NCBI GenBank assembly: GCA_022711355.1
Contig: JAKLFE010000009.1
Span: 1-64,000 of the forward strand
Length of the DNA stretch: 64,000 bases
From: Spirochaetota bacterium
Lineage (GTDB): Bacteria > Spirochaetota > Spirochaetia > Treponematales > Rectinemataceae
Direction of reading: 5' to 3'
The translations under genes were made by a program, and so were the position numbers. The notes below the pieces were generated by a model. That model did not search any database. It was not told where the DNA came from and was given only the letters and a program-made list of their open reading frames with translations. Position 1 is the stretch's first letter. Every line of letters begins with the position of its first letter. Below are positions 17,521-28,177 of the stretch, one piece after another.

Positions 17521-18534
17521 TCAGCGCCAGGGAGGGCTCGAGCTCAGGGCGGCGAGGAAGGCCGCCAAGGGCCCCCGGGGCGCCTCGCCCGCGACGAAGC
17601 GGGGCAGGTAGGAGGAGGCCAGCTCGGACCAGCTCGCCTCCTCCTCGCCGGGCTCCACGGGGAAGAACGCCGCTCCCGAGCTCCTCGCGGCCTCGAGGTC
17701 GACGAGGGAATCGCCCACGACGAGGAGCCTCGGGCAGCCGAGCTCGGCTCGGGCCGCCGCGAGGCAGGCGGCCTTGCCGCCGAGCTCCCTGCCCATGAAG
17801 CGCGCGGCGTGGATCGCGATGCCCGCATCTTCCCATTCGCCTTTGGCCTCCTCGGCAGTAGAGGAGGAGAGGACGAGGAGCTCGGCCCGCGCGGCGAGCT
17901 CGGGAAGGAGGGCGCGGGCCCCCTCGAAAGGCCGCGGCGGGGGAAGGGCAGCGAGGGATTCGTCGACCGCCCTCGACCAGTCGAGGACGCGCTCGAGGGC
18001 TCGATCCGCGCGGCGGGATCGGAGAGCGGCCTCGAGGGCTTCGCTCGAGCAGCTCGATGAGGAGGAGAGCCAGGCCTCGAGGGCGGCCACCAGGCCTTCC
18101 CCGCCGCGGAGCATCGCTGCCAGCTCGGGCCGCCTCGAGGCGATGCGGAGGGCCGCGGCGAGGATCTTGTAGCGGTTAGCGTCCCTGAGCCGCGACTCGA
18201 GGCTGACGAAGCGCCAGACCTCGGCCATGGCCGCGGCCGGGGCGGAGCGCCCGAAGCGGGCGGCGAAGGCCGGGGCGAAGCAGAGCTCCTGGCGCGGCCG
18301 GGTGGAATCGAGGACCGTGCCCTCGGAATCGAGGGCTACGAGGAGACGGGGCGGGGATCGGCGGCCGGCCGCGCCCCTGCCGCTAAGGCCTTCTGCGGCC
18401 TTGCGAGCCCTGGCCCGGTCGCGCCGGTCGGCCCGCTGGGGCGATCGCCGCCTTCCCGGGCGCGGCGCCTGGCGAAGCGCCCGACGGAGGTTGGACGAGC
18501 CTCCCCCGGGCCCCTTCGCTCCTTCTGTCTTCAC
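17521..18534 (-). CDS. HAD-superfamily hydrolase with unusual catalytic motif
   Basis: This 337-residue protein starts at a GTG; the first 60 residues are Arg/Gly-rich and may be untranslated or disordered. The HAD fold follows. Motif I is LVALDSEGT (nucleophile Asp69) with Glu71 where the general acid/base Asp is normal. Motif II is VLSSST, a conserved Lys lies in GGKAACLAAARAELG, and motif IV is VVGDSLVDLEAA. A helical cap lies between. HAD phosphatases and phosphonatase-like enzymes share this layout. The Glu in motif I may change the reaction or reduce activity. The gene is divergent from folC. Confidence 0.78.
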   Translation of the reverse strand: MKTEGAKGPGGGSSNLRRALRQAPRPGRRRSPQRADRRDRARARKAAEGLSGRGAAGRRSPPRLLVALDSEGTVLDSTRPRQELCFAPAFAARFGRSAPAAAMAEVWRFVSLESRLRDANRYKILAAALRIASRRPELAAMLRGGEGLVAALEAWLSSSSSCSSEALEAALRSRRADRALERVLDWSRAVDESLAALPPPRPFEGARALLPELAARAELLVLSSSTAEEAKGEWEDAGIAIHAARFMGRELGGKAACLAAARAELGCPRLLVVGDSLVDLEAARSSGAAFFPVEPGEEEASWSELASSYLPRFVAGEAPRGPLAAFLAALSSSPPWR

Positions 18535-18576
18535 CGATGGCCTCCTTGCCTAGTATCGGCGCGGCCGGAGCCTCGC

Positions 18577-18608
18577 TTGACCATGGGGCGAGAGCTCGCC
18601 ACTATAGA
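18577..18608 (+). promoter_or_regulatory. Promoter of folC, probably giving a leaderless mRNA
   Basis: TTGACC (18577-18582) is followed by TATAGA (18603-18608), with a long 20-base spacer. Only five bases separate TATAGA from the folC ATG at 18614, and no Shine-Dalgarno sequence is present. Transcription would start at or next to the A of the start codon. Confidence 0.5.
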
Positions 18609-18613
18609 CCGAT

Positions 18614-19957
18614 ATGGCGCGCCCCCGCTTCAAGACCAGCGACGAGGTCTTCGACTACCTCCTGGGCTTCGTGAACGTCGAGAAGGGACAGAAGACCGAG
18701 TTCAAGCTCGACCGGATGAGCTGGCTCTGCTCCGAGCTCGGCGAGCCCCAGGACGCCTTCCGCTCGATCCACGTCGCCGGATCCAAGGGCAAGGGCTCGG
18801 TCTCCGCCATGATGGCGAGCATGCTGGAGGCGGCCGGCTTCCGGACCGGCCTGTACACCTCCCCCCACATCCTCCGCTGGAAGGAGCGGATCAGCCTCGC
18901 CGGGGAGGAGATGCCGGAGGAGCTCATCCTCTCGGCCATGGCCGAGCTCCTCCCCCTCGTCGAGGGCCGCGGCCCCGAGGACTTCCCCGGCGGGGAGCTG
19001 CCCACCTACTTCGAGCTCACCACCCTAGTCGGCTTCTGCGCCTTCCGCGCCGCGGGCTGCGCCTGGGCGGTGATCGAGACGGGGCTGGGCGGCCGGCTCG
19101 ACTCGACCAACGTCGTGAGCCCGGCCTCCAGCGTCATCACGCCCATCGAGCTCGAGCACACCGAGTACCTCGGGGACACGATCGCCCTCATCGCCGCCGA
19201 GAAGGCGGGCATCGTCAAGGCGGGCCGGCCCTGCTACTCCTGCGCCCAACGCGCCGAGGCCAGGGAGGCGATTCAGGCGGCCTGCGCCCGGCGCGGCAGC
19301 GAGCTCCGCGAGGCCCCGGTCCTCGCCCCGGCCGAGCTCCTCGGCATCGACCGCTCTGGCACTGCCGCCTCGCTCCGCTTCGCGCCCGGCTCGCCCCTGG
19401 CTTCGCGCTTCCCCTCGCCCCTCCAGCTCCGTACTCCCATGATCGGCGCGGTCCAGGCGGGGAACATGTCCTTGGCCCTCCTCGCCGCTGCCGAGTCCGA
19501 GCCGGCTCTCGGGCCCGAGGCCGCCGCGGCGGGACTCGCCAAGGCCTGCCTGCCAGCCCGCTTCCAGGTCCTCGACCGGGAGCCGCCCATCGTCCTCGAC
19601 GGGGCCCACACGCCCAGCTCGGCCGCTGCGGCCCTGGCCAGCTTCGAGGCCCTCTTCCCGGGACCGAAAGCCCTCCTCTTCGCCTGCGCCCAGGACAAGC
19701 GCCACGCCGAGCTCGCCTCCATCCTCGCGCCGCGCTTCGGCCAGGTCACCGTGACGGCGCCGGGCAGCTTCAAGAAGAGCGATCCCGCGGCCGCCTACGC
19801 GAGCTTCGCCCGCCTCGCGCCCCATGCCCTCCTCGTCGGGGATACGGCCGAGGCTATCATCTCCGCGGCGGGCCGGGCCCGGGCGGCGGGCCTCCCCCTC
19901 CTCGTCACCGGCTCCTTCTACCTCTGCGCCGAGGCCCTTAAGGAGCTCGGGAGCTGA
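18614..19957 (+). CDS. folC: Folylpolyglutamate synthase / dihydrofolate synthase
   Basis: This 447-residue Mur-ligase-family enzyme adds glutamate to folates and, in bifunctional forms, joins dihydropteroate to glutamate. The ATP loop is GSKGKGS at 56-62. Family blocks [23 protein letters not shown] and EKAGIVK are all present, and the C-terminal domain has [11 protein letters not shown]. Length is normal. There is no ribosome binding site. The last 20 bases overlap the end of the convergent DUF445 gene. Confidence 0.94.
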   Translation: MARPRFKTSDEVFDYLLGFVNVEKGQKTEFKLDRMSWLCSELGEPQDAFRSIHVAGSKGKGSVSAMMASMLEAAGFRTGLYTSPHILRWKERISLAGEEMPEELILSAMAELLPLVEGRGPEDFPGGELPTYFELTTLVGFCAFRAAGCAWAVIETGLGGRLDSTNVVSPASSVITPIELEHTEYLGDTIALIAAEKAGIVKAGRPCYSCAQRAEAREAIQAACARRGSELREAPVLAPAELLGIDRSGTAASLRFAPGSPLASRFPSPLQLRTPMIGAVQAGNMSLALLAAAESEPALGPEAAAAGLAKACLPARFQVLDREPPIVLDGAHTPSSAAAALASFEALFPGPKALLFACAQDKRHAELASILAPRFGQVTVTAPGSFKKSDPAAAYASFARLAPHALLVGDTAEAIISAAGRARAAGLPLLVTGSFYLCAEALKELGS

Positions 19958-21524
19958 GATAGGAAAGCAGGCTCTGGGCGAGCCCGATGAGCCCGCCGAG
20001 GACCCCTCCCAGGACGGTGATCCAGCGGAGCTCCTTGTCCGCCACCGCCAGGATCATCCGCTCCACCTCGGCCATCTCGAGCTCCCCGATCCGATCCTCG
20101 ACGATGCGCTTGACGTCGAGCCCCTCGACGATACGCCCGGCCTCCTCGGCCAGGATGGCGAGGGCCCGGTCGGCGAGGAGGGAGGAGAGCTCGGCCCGGA
20201 GGCCGGGCCCCGCCCCGATGGCCTGGGCCAGGCTGGCATCCCCGAATCCGAGGCCCAGGGCCTCGACGAAGGCCGCGAGCGAGGAGCCGAGGATGCGGCT
20301 CGCGCTCCCGCCCCCCGCCGTCGTGAGGGCGCGGGAGACGGCGGCGGCCGCCCGCGCGGAGAGCTCCTCGGCGGGCAGGCCGAATGAGCCGAGGAAGCCA
20401 TGGAGGCTCGCGCCCGCCTTCGAGCCGGCCAGGGCGGCGGCCCGTTCTGCCACCTCGGGCCCGCGCTCGGCCAGGGCGTCGAGGGCGGCGTCGAGGGCAG
20501 CCTCGGCCGTGGAGCGGGCCACGAGGCCGGCGAGAGCCCGGCCGAAGGAGCTCTCCTGGGCCTTCTCGTAGGCTCGGCAGGCGGCCTGGGCCGCCCGCTC
20601 GGCCATGGCGGGCTCGCGGAGGAGGGCCATGGCGGCCTCGACCAGGGAGTCGACGGTCTCTGGCATGCCCTCGGAGAGGTTGCGCTCGTACTGGGCCGCC
20701 CCGACGATGAAGCGCTGGAGGAGGCTCAAGCGGCCGATGGCCGAGCGGATGACGTCCTTCGCGTAGAAGCCGATCTCGACCTTGACCTCGGGGCTGTTCA
20801 AGAAGTGCTCGAGGACGGGCAGGGCGGCCCGGTAGAGCCCCTCGGCGAGGGCTCTGACGAGGGGCTCGGCGGCCTCGGCGGGAAGGAGTGAGCCGATGCT
20901 GGGCGAGGGACTACCCCGGGCCGAGGCTGCTCCCTCCCCCGGCTCGGCGTAGGCCGCCTCGAGAGCGGCGCGGAGCCGCGCGCGGAGGGCCTCGACCCCG
21001 CCCCTGCCCACGACGATCGAGGCCAGCTCCCTCGCCAGCTCGGGGCCGAGGAAGCGCGAGAGGGGCATGGAGCCGGCGTCGAGGAGGGCCTTGCGGAGGG
21101 CCTCCTCCAGGGCCGAACGGAAGGCCTCCGATGAGGCGAGGCTCGCCCAGGCCCCTGAGACCAGGCGCGACAGGGGACCGGGCTGGGCTCCCGGCCTGGG
21201 CAAGAGCCCCGCGGCCCGGGTATCGAGGAGGGTCTCGAGCCGCGCGTCGATGGCCCGGGCGAGGGCCGAGCGGATATCGGGCTCGAGGAGGCGGCGCCGC
21301 AATACCTCGGAGGTGAGGAGCTCGGCCGCGACCGTCTCGCCGACGCTCCGCGCGAGCCGCTCCCGCTCGCGGGGCAGGAGCCCCGGCGTGAAGGGGAGCC
21401 TCCGCCCGAGGAAGCGCTTCTCGCTCAAGGGGCGGAAGAGCATCTTGATCGCGAGCCAGTTGGTCACGTAGCCGATGACCGCCCCGACGAGGGGGGGGAT
21501 AAGCCAGGTCCAGAGGCGGCCCAT
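19938..21524 (-). CDS. DUF445 family membrane protein
   Basis: This 528-residue protein matches DUF445 (YheB-like). It opens with a membrane segment containing the hallmark [20 protein letters not shown], followed by [18 protein letters not shown] long central region of amphipathic helices ends in a second membrane segment ([20 protein letters not shown]). The middle probably lies outside the inner membrane. Biochemical function is unknown in the family. The start is one base after the stop of the SH3 lipoprotein gene, so the two are translated together. Confidence 0.9.
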   Translation of the reverse strand: MGRLWTWLIPPLVGAVIGYVTNWLAIKMLFRPLSEKRFLGRRLPFTPGLLPRERERLARSVGETVAAELLTSEVLRRRLLEPDIRSALARAIDARLETLLDTRAAGLLPRPGAQPGPLSRLVSGAWASLASSEAFRSALEEALRKALLDAGSMPLSRFLGPELARELASIVVGRGGVEALRARLRAALEAAYAEPGEGAASARGSPSPSIGSLLPAEAAEPLVRALAEGLYRAALPVLEHFLNSPEVKVEIGFYAKDVIRSAIGRLSLLQRFIVGAAQYERNLSEGMPETVDSLVEAAMALLREPAMAERAAQAACRAYEKAQESSFGRALAGLVARSTAEAALDAALDALAERGPEVAERAAALAGSKAGASLHGFLGSFGLPAEELSARAAAAVSRALTTAGGGSASRILGSSLAAFVEALGLGFGDASLAQAIGAGPGLRAELSSLLADRALAILAEEAGRIVEGLDVKRIVEDRIGELEMAEVERMILAVADKELRWITVLGGVLGGLIGLAQSLLSYLSSRAP

Positions 21525-21525
21525 C

Positions 21526-21903
21526 TCAGCGGTACTTCGCGGCGGCGAGCTCGGCCTGGGCCTTGGTGGCGAAGACGTCGATATCCTCGGCCCTGGCCCA
21601 GCCCTCGGCCCCCTCGGCCTTGAGCCGGTACCAGAGGCCCCGCTTGTCCGCTCCGGCCGGGGAAGAGCCCAGGTCCCTGCCTGAGACCTCGAAGAGCTCG
21701 CCGCGGCGGAGGTGGGAAAGATCCCTCGCCCCCTGGACCGGGCTCTCCTTAAGGCGGGCGTAGACCTCCTTGACGACGGCCCAGGCGGGGCCGCCGGAGA
21801 GGGGAGGCGTCGGAAGCAGGTTCAAGGATCCCTCCTTGCTCGGCGAGCAGGAGGAAACAAAAAGGAGAAGGAGTAGGAGGGCCGCTGATCCGAGGGGCTT
21901 CAT
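21526..21903 (-). CDS. Small lipoprotein with SH3-like domain
   Basis: This 125-residue protein has a lipoprotein signal with the lipobox VSSC at about residue 19. The remainder resembles a bacterial SH3 domain: [41 protein letters not shown]. Such domains often bind peptidoglycan or proteins in the periplasm. AAGGAA eight bases before the ATG serves as ribosome site. It forms a two-gene operon with the DUF445 membrane protein. Confidence 0.75.
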   Translation of the reverse strand: MKPLGSAALLLLLLFVSSCSPSKEGSLNLLPTPPLSGGPAWAVVKEVYARLKESPVQGARDLSHLRRGELFEVSGRDLGSSPAGADKRGLWYRLKAEGAEGWARAEDIDVFATKAQAELAAAKYR

Positions 21904-22013
21904 GCCGCTGATTTCCTTTCGCGCGATCGTCCCGGAGGGTACATGAGGGCTTTACTCCCTTTTTACGGGTCGACGGTTGAATTTATCCAATATTCGGAGC
22001 ATTTTAAAGCCCA

Positions 22014-22622
22014 ATGCGCCGTGTATCCGCAGTCCTGCTGACCTTGGCCCTGGGAAGCTCCCTCGCGGCCCTGCCTTCGCCGGGCGGCTTCCGCTTCGAC
22101 CTCTCGGCCTATGCGGCCCTCCCCGTCACCTGGTACGCGGATGGCCCTGCCCTCAGGCACTCGGGCTGGGGGGCCTCGGCCGGCGCTGAGTACGAGCTCG
22201 AGGCCTGGGTCCCCGGCCGGCTCGAGCTCTCCTACTTCGGCTACGCTCCCTCGGCCATCTCCGAGGGGGGGGAGCTCTACCGGGCCTGGCATGGCCTCCG
22301 CGTCGCCGCCCTCGCCGGCTACCGCTTCGAGCCCTTCGAAGCTCTCTGGTCGTCGAGGCTCGGCCTCCTCGCCGGCGGGGCCTTGACCGCGGCCGGCTAC
22401 ACCGACACGAACCTGGCCTTCGCCTATCCCTCCCTCCTCGCCGAGCTCCGCCTCGACCTGGCCGCGGAGCGCGAGTCCTTCCTCTGGATAGGCCTGCCCT
22501 TCGAGTACATGTTTCGCGGCGCCTTCAGGACGGCCTCCCTCGGCTTGGCCCTGGGCTGGCGCATGGGGCCGGTCGCCCGAGCCCCATCGCGTCCCGCCCC
22601 GCGGAAGGGGGCCCGCCGATGA
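22014..22622 (+). CDS. Predicted outer-membrane beta-barrel protein
   Basis: This 202-residue protein has a signal peptide (MRRVSAVLLTLALGSSLAAL) and an aromatic, alternating sequence (FRFDLSAYAALPVTWYADG, YELEAWVPGRLELSYFGYAP). That pattern suits a small outer-membrane barrel. The C-terminal tail after about residue 180 is Pro/Arg-rich and may be periplasmic. No Shine-Dalgarno sequence precedes the ATG; an AT-rich stretch with TTTAAA ends five bases before it. It overlaps the caspase gene by four bases (ATGA), so the two are coupled and may act together. Confidence 0.65.
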   Translation: MRRVSAVLLTLALGSSLAALPSPGGFRFDLSAYAALPVTWYADGPALRHSGWGASAGAEYELEAWVPGRLELSYFGYAPSAISEGGELYRAWHGLRVAALAGYRFEPFEALWSSRLGLLAGGALTAAGYTDTNLAFAYPSLLAELRLDLAAERESFLWIGLPFEYMFRGAFRTASLGLALGWRMGPVARAPSRPAPRKGARR

Positions 22623-23614
22623 AGGGCCCCGCCCGCTCCGCCGCGTTAGGCGCTTTCATCTACCTGGCCCTCCTGGCCGCCGCCCTCCTCGGGGCCTGCT
22701 CGATGGGGAAGGTCTCCACCACGAGGCATGCGCTGGTGTACGGCGTCTCGCTTTACCAATCGATGTACGTCGAGGGCGAGGACTACACCAACAACCTCAC
22801 CTATTCGGACAACGACGCCGTCTCGATGGGCTCCATCCTCGCGGCCGCCGGATGGGAAGAAGCCAACATCCGCGTCAGGGCCAGGGGCAGCGGCACGACG
22901 ACCTCCACCCTTCCAACGAAGGCCAACCTCTTCGCCGACCTCGACGACCTCGCCGCGAGCGTCTCCTCCTCCGATACGGTGCTGATCTACTTCTCCGGCC
23001 ACGGAACCTACCGTTCCTCGACGGATACGACCTACTTCATCCCCTATCTCGGCATCAGCGACGAGGCTTCGCCCAGCCTATACTACTCGCTCTGCGTTTC
23101 GCCCGCGGAGCTCGCCGCAAAGCTCGAGGAGCTGCCGACCGACAAGGTCTTCGTGATCCTCGACACCTGCTATTCGGGCGGCTTCGTGGATACGGGCTCA
23201 GCAACAGATACGGCTCCGCAGAATTACGGGATTTTTGACGATGGAACGGAGCCATCAACCGTACTCTATGCTCTTGGAAATTTCGGTGAACTACTGTCTG
23301 ATAACGCCGATCGGTACAATGCAACCCCACCGATAACTATCTCAGCTGCTGGAGCTGAGGAACTTTCCTATGAAAATCCATATTACAGTCACGGGATATT
23401 CACCTATCTTTTACTAGAGTCCGCAGAGAACGGCGATTCGAATAACGATGGGTACATCACTGCATCAGAATCGTATGGATACATTTTAAACCGTTTCGAG
23501 TCAGTGTGGAATTCTCAGTATTACAGCAGTATCGATCCTGTCAGTGGTCTATATGCCGACTACCTCCCCCGCATCTCCGGCGGGGCGCGAGACCTCGTGC
23601 TCTTCGAGGACTAG
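22619..23614 (+). CDS. Caspase-family (C14) lipoprotein with EF-hand-like loop
   Basis: This 331-residue protein has the lipobox GAC with Cys27, so it should be lipid-anchored outside the cytoplasm. The peptidase C14 (metacaspase-like) domain begins with HALVYGVSLYQ. The catalytic His is His128 in YFSGHGTY and the catalytic Cys is Cys184 in ILDTCYSGG. Residues 273-284 (D-S-N-N-D-G-Y-I-T-A-S-E) match a calcium-binding EF-hand or dockerin loop, which suggests calcium control. Bases of about 23205-23560 are much less GC-rich than everything around them while the frame stays open. It is coupled to the barrel gene upstream, and its stop overlaps the convergent PC4/YdbC gene. Confidence 0.85.
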   Translation: MKGPARSAALGAFIYLALLAAALLGACSMGKVSTTRHALVYGVSLYQSMYVEGEDYTNNLTYSDNDAVSMGSILAAAGWEEANIRVRARGSGTTTSTLPTKANLFADLDDLAASVSSSDTVLIYFSGHGTYRSSTDTTYFIPYLGISDEASPSLYYSLCVSPAELAAKLEELPTDKVFVILDTCYSGGFVDTGSATDTAPQNYGIFDDGTEPSTVLYALGNFGELLSDNADRYNATPPITISAAGAEELSYENPYYSHGIFTYLLLESAENGDSNNDGYITASESYGYILNRFESVWNSQYYSSIDPVSGLYADYLPRISGGARDLVLFED

Positions 23615-23847
23615 GAGCCCAGGTAGCTCGAGAGGAGATCGCGCAACGCGGCGGCCTCCTCCCTGGTGAGGGTCGTGCCCTTGCCCATCTTCTGGTGGTC
23701 GGGCGACCACTCGCGGATGTCGAGCTTGGCCTCCCTCCCGTTCCAGGAGACGAGGTTGAGCTCCTTGCTCCAGCCCTTCGAGCCCGCGCCCAGGACGCCG
23801 AGCCGGCTCGCTATCTCGAAGCTGACTTCCCTATCCTTGCTATCCAT
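23611..23847 (-). CDS. PC4/YdbC-family single-strand nucleic-acid-binding protein
   Basis: This 78-residue protein matches the bacterial YdbC/PC4 family. FEIASRLGVLGAGSKGWSKELN, LVSWNGREAKLDIREWSPDH and KMGKGTTLTREEAAALRDLL are in the expected order and length. These small dimers bind single-stranded DNA and may affect transcription. The ATG at 23847 is chosen because GGAGG precedes it by seven bases; a GTG seven codons upstream has no better site. Its stop codon overlaps that of the convergent caspase gene. Confidence 0.88.
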   Translation of the reverse strand: MDSKDREVSFEIASRLGVLGAGSKGWSKELNLVSWNGREAKLDIREWSPDHQKMGKGTTLTREEAAALRDLLSSYLGS

Positions 23848-23905
23848 CGCATCCTCCGCTCCCGTCACGCGCCTGGGAGCCCCGGGCGATTGAGGCCGGG
23901 CCGCG

Positions 23906-24388
23906 CTAGACCGCGAAGTCGTCGCGGCCCTCGCGGGCGAACTCGGCGAAGAAGTAGACGACGACCCCGCTCTGCCTGACCCGCATCTCGGCCAGGCCCG
24001 AGGAGGCCATCTTCTCGAGGAGCTTCCGGGCCTCGTCGACGCCGAGCTCCCCCTCGAGGGCGACCTCGCCGGGGCTCACGAAGCCCCCGTTCGCCTTGGC
24101 GACGCGGAGGACGGTCTTCTCCGGATCCTCGGCCCTCGGGGCCGGTCCCCGCGAAGCGTAGCCGAGCTCGCCGCGGACCCGGGCCTCGACCTCGTAGCGG
24201 AGGTTGGCCTCTTGGACCTGGCGCGGAATGGTCACCAGGTCGTAGATGGCGCCGATCCCGAAGCAGCCACCGGTCATCATCCAGAGGATGCCGGTCCCGA
24301 TCTTCCCGAGGTAGAACCTGTGGAAGTCCATGACCCCGCAGCCCGAGAAGAGCCAGAGCGCGTAGGCGACCAAGGTGGTATAGCGCAT
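23906..24388 (-). CDS. TM2-domain membrane protein with winged-helix-like tail
   Basis: This 160-residue protein begins with a TM2 domain, two membrane helices joined by a short turn: LWLFSGCGVMDFHRFYLGKIGTGILWMMTGGCFGIGAIYDL. The D-x-x-x-F-Y-L-G motif is present. The C-terminal 80 residues (EKTVLRVAKANGGFVSPGEVALE, GVDEARKLLEKMASSGLAEMR) look like a cytoplasmic winged helix. The ATG at 24388 follows GGGGG with good spacing. TM2 proteins are poorly understood; a membrane-tethered sensor is one possibility. Confidence 0.8.
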   Translation of the reverse strand: MRYTTLVAYALWLFSGCGVMDFHRFYLGKIGTGILWMMTGGCFGIGAIYDLVTIPRQVQEANLRYEVEARVRGELGYASRGPAPRAEDPEKTVLRVAKANGGFVSPGEVALEGELGVDEARKLLEKMASSGLAEMRVRQSGVVVYFFAEFAREGRDDFAV

Positions 24389-24490
24389 GGTCCTCACCCC
24401 CTGTTCCGTGCCGATACTGTACTATGGCCTCGCGAGGCTCGTGAAGCACGGGGCCCGGCCCCCCTCCCGCGGCTCCGCGGGCCTCGGGGT

Positions 24491-24540
24491 TTGACCCTGG
24501 GGCGGTTTTTATGGTAGATATTCCCTACATCAAGAGGAGA
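24491..24540 (+). promoter_or_regulatory. asnS promoter and ribosome binding site
   Basis: TTGACC (24491-24496), an 18-base spacer and TAGATA (24515-24520) form a sigma-70-type promoter. AGAGGAGA ends just before the ATG at 24545. The leader is about 18 bases, so this gene has a normal ribosome site. Confidence 0.65.
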
Positions 24541-24544
24541 TAGC

Positions 24545-25936
<1,392 letters not shown>

Positions 25937-25955
25937 GGGGCGCGGAACGAAGACG

Positions 25956-27197
25956 ATGCGCGAAACCTCTCGAGCCCTCGCGGCCTTCCTCTGCCTCTTC
26001 CTCGGAATAGCCGCGCCGGCCCTCGCGGCCCCGGGCTCGGGCGCCTTCGGCATCCCTCCGCCGCCCGCGGTCAACGCGCGCGCCCTCGTCGTCATGGACG
26101 CGGCCACCGGCCAGGTCCTCCTCGCGAAGAATCCCGGCCTCGTCGTGCCCCCGGCCTCCCTCACCAAGCTCGTGGCCCTCCACGTCGCCTACGAGGAGAT
26201 AGCCGCGGGCCGCCTGTCCAAGGACGAGCTCGTGACGATCGACAAGCGGGACTGCTCCCCCTACGTCCCCTACGGCTCCTCCCTGGTCTACCTCCAGCCG
26301 GGCATGCGCGTCTCTGTCCTCGACCTCATGCGCGGCATGGCCGTGGCCTCGGGCAACGACGCGGCCTTCGCCCTGGCGCGGCGGATCGCGGGCGGCAACG
26401 AGGCCTTCGCCTCCCGCATGAACGAGGCGACGCGGGAGCTCGGCCTGCCCGAGCTCGGCTTCGTCGAGCCCTCTGGCCTCTCCGAGCTAAACCGCGCGAC
26501 GGCCCTCTCCTTCGCTTCCTTCTGCCGCCGCTACCTCGAGCTCCACCCCGAGTCCCTCGCCGAGCTCCACTCCCTGCGCTACATCGAGTTCCCGCGCGAG
26601 GAGCACGCGACCGAGGCCTACAAGCCCCAGGGCAGGATCATCCAGTACAACCGCAACAACCTCGTCCTCTCCTACGAGGGCTGCGACGGGCTCAAGACCG
26701 GCTACATCATCGAGGCGGGCTACAACCTCGCCGCCACCGCCTCGCGCGGCTCCACCCGCCTCATCGTAGTGACCCTGGGCGGCTCGGGGAACACGGCCTT
26801 GGGCGGCGGCGCGCAGCGCTCGCGCGACGGCTCCGCCCTCCTCGACTGGGCCTTCGGCTCCTTCGTAACCCTCGCGCCCGAGCTCGGGCCCTTGCCCGAG
26901 CTCCGAGCCTGGTACGGGGAAGGCAAGAAGCTCAAGCTCGTCCCGGCCGAGGCCCTCGCCGTGAGCGCGCCCCGCTCCGCGGCCGCGGATGTCTCGGTCC
27001 GCGTCGTGGCGCCCCGCTCCATCGACGCCCCGGTCGCCAAGGGCCAACGAGTCGGCGAGGTCGTCTACTCCTCGGGCGGCCAGGTCCTGCGCCGGGTCGA
27101 CCTGGTGGCCGAGCGAGAGGTCGCCAAGAAGGGTTTCCTCGGCTCCTTCCTCGACGCCATCGCCAAGTTCCTCGCCCGCGCCTTCGGCGAGGCCTAG
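25956..27197 (+). CDS. D-alanyl-D-alanine carboxypeptidase (PBP5/6 type, S11)
   Basis: This 413-residue periplasmic enzyme trims the terminal D-Ala from peptidoglycan pentapeptides. A signal peptide (about 1-25) precedes the catalytic domain with all three motifs: SLTK at 68-71 (nucleophile Ser68), SGN at 132-134 and KTG at 247-249. After the C-terminal beta-domain comes an amphipathic helix (GFLGSFLDAIAKFLARAF) that anchors such enzymes to the inner membrane. The gene is probably co-transcribed with asnS and ends in a four-base overlap with the convergent ROK kinase. Confidence 0.95.
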   Translation: MRETSRALAAFLCLFLGIAAPALAAPGSGAFGIPPPPAVNARALVVMDAATGQVLLAKNPGLVVPPASLTKLVALHVAYEEIAAGRLSKDELVTIDKRDCSPYVPYGSSLVYLQPGMRVSVLDLMRGMAVASGNDAAFALARRIAGGNEAFASRMNEATRELGLPELGFVEPSGLSELNRATALSFASFCRRYLELHPESLAELHSLRYIEFPREEHATEAYKPQGRIIQYNRNNLVLSYEGCDGLKTGYIIEAGYNLAATASRGSTRLIVVTLGGSGNTALGGGAQRSRDGSALLDWAFGSFVTLAPELGPLPELRAWYGEGKKLKLVPAEALAVSAPRSAAADVSVRVVAPRSIDAPVAKGQRVGEVVYSSGGQVLRRVDLVAEREVAKKGFLGSFLDAIAKFLARAFGEA

Positions 27198-28096
27198 GCC
27201 CGCCCCATCGCGTTCGCCGCCGCCCCGATCAGGGAAGCCTCGTAGCCCAGGCCCGTCCGCTTGATCTCCAGGCCCTCGTTGGCCCTCCGGTAGATATGGG
27301 CCCGCAGGGAGCCCTCGAGCTCCGCCGCGTACAGGGGATAGTCCATCGAGATGCCCCCGCCGAGGACCACGAGGGGGACGTTCAGGACGTTGACCGCCGC
27401 CGCCAGGGCGCGGCCGATATAGGTCCCGGTCTCGCGGTAGACCGCGAGGGCGGCCGGGTCGCCGGCCTTGGCCAGCTCGGCGATCTGCTTGGCGCTCTTC
27501 TCCTCCTCGATGCCCGATTCGCGCCGGAACCTCCGGGCGATGCCGGGCCCGGCGGCGACCGCCTCGAGGCAGCCGCTGTTCCCGCAGGGGCAGGGATAGT
27601 CCCCCTCCGTCACCTGGATATGCCCGAGCTCCCCCGCGTTGCCCCGGGCCCCGGCGAAGAGCCCGCCGCCGAGGAAGATGCCCGAGCCGCAGCCGTTGCT
27701 CACGGTGAGCCAGATGAAGTCGTCGCGGCCTTGGGCGCAGCCGAAGCGCCGCTCGCCGATCGCGCAGTTGTTGGCGTCGTTCTCGATGAAGACCGGCATG
27801 CGGTAGCGGTCGCGCAGGATCCGCGCGATCGGGAAGTCCCGCACCTTGGAGAAGACGGCCTCGAGCCAGAGCCCCCGCTCCGGGTCGGCCAGCCCCGGGA
27901 TGCTGACCCCGATGCAGGAGAGCCCGCCTCGGGCGACGAGGGGATCGCAGAGGGAGTAGGCCGCCCGCAGGATCGAGTCCTGGCTCGGGTCGGCCAGGGG
28001 CAAGCGCTCGCTCGAGAGGACCTTCCCGGCGGGATCGACGGTCCCGACGAGGATCTTCGAGCCGCCGATATCGATAGCTAGACAGGAATCGGGCAT
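27194..28096 (-). CDS. ROK-family sugar kinase
   Basis: This 300-residue ROK protein lacks a DNA-binding domain and is therefore a likely sugar kinase. It shows the phosphate-binding DIGGSK at 9-14, FIENDANNCAIGE with the catalytic Asp, GCGSGIFLGG, and a zinc-binding CPCGNSGCLEA. It is the last gene of the sugar operon and would phosphorylate the imported sugar. AAAGGGG precedes the ATG. Glucokinase, allokinase or a related activity are all possible. Confidence 0.88.
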   Translation of the reverse strand: MPDSCLAIDIGGSKILVGTVDPAGKVLSSERLPLADPSQDSILRAAYSLCDPLVARGGLSCIGVSIPGLADPERGLWLEAVFSKVRDFPIARILRDRYRMPVFIENDANNCAIGERRFGCAQGRDDFIWLTVSNGCGSGIFLGGGLFAGARGNAGELGHIQVTEGDYPCPCGNSGCLEAVAAGPGIARRFRRESGIEEEKSAKQIAELAKAGDPAALAVYRETGTYIGRALAAAVNVLNVPLVVLGGGISMDYPLYAAELEGSLRAHIYRRANEGLEIKRTGLGYEASLIGAAANAMGRA

Positions 28097-28124
28097 CCTG
28101 GCCCCTTTCTCCTTTCGAATGAAG

Positions 28125-28161
28125 AGCGCGGCCGCCGGCCTATTCAGCCTGCGGCCGCGCT
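28125..28161 (-). terminator. Intercistronic hairpin between binding-protein and kinase genes
   Basis: AGCGCGGCCGC (28125-28135) and GCGGCCGCGCT (28151-28161) form a perfect 11-bp stem with a 15-base loop. There is no T-run. It lies 17 bases after the binding-protein stop and before the kinase start. Such hairpins often protect an abundant binding-protein mRNA and reduce readthrough. Confidence 0.6.
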
Positions 28162-28177
28162 GCGGCGGGCTCGGGAT

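Noticed and set aside
23848-23868. Longer GTG start for the PC4/YdbC protein
   Set aside because: The GGAGG site is placed correctly for the ATG at 23847, and family members begin close to that point.
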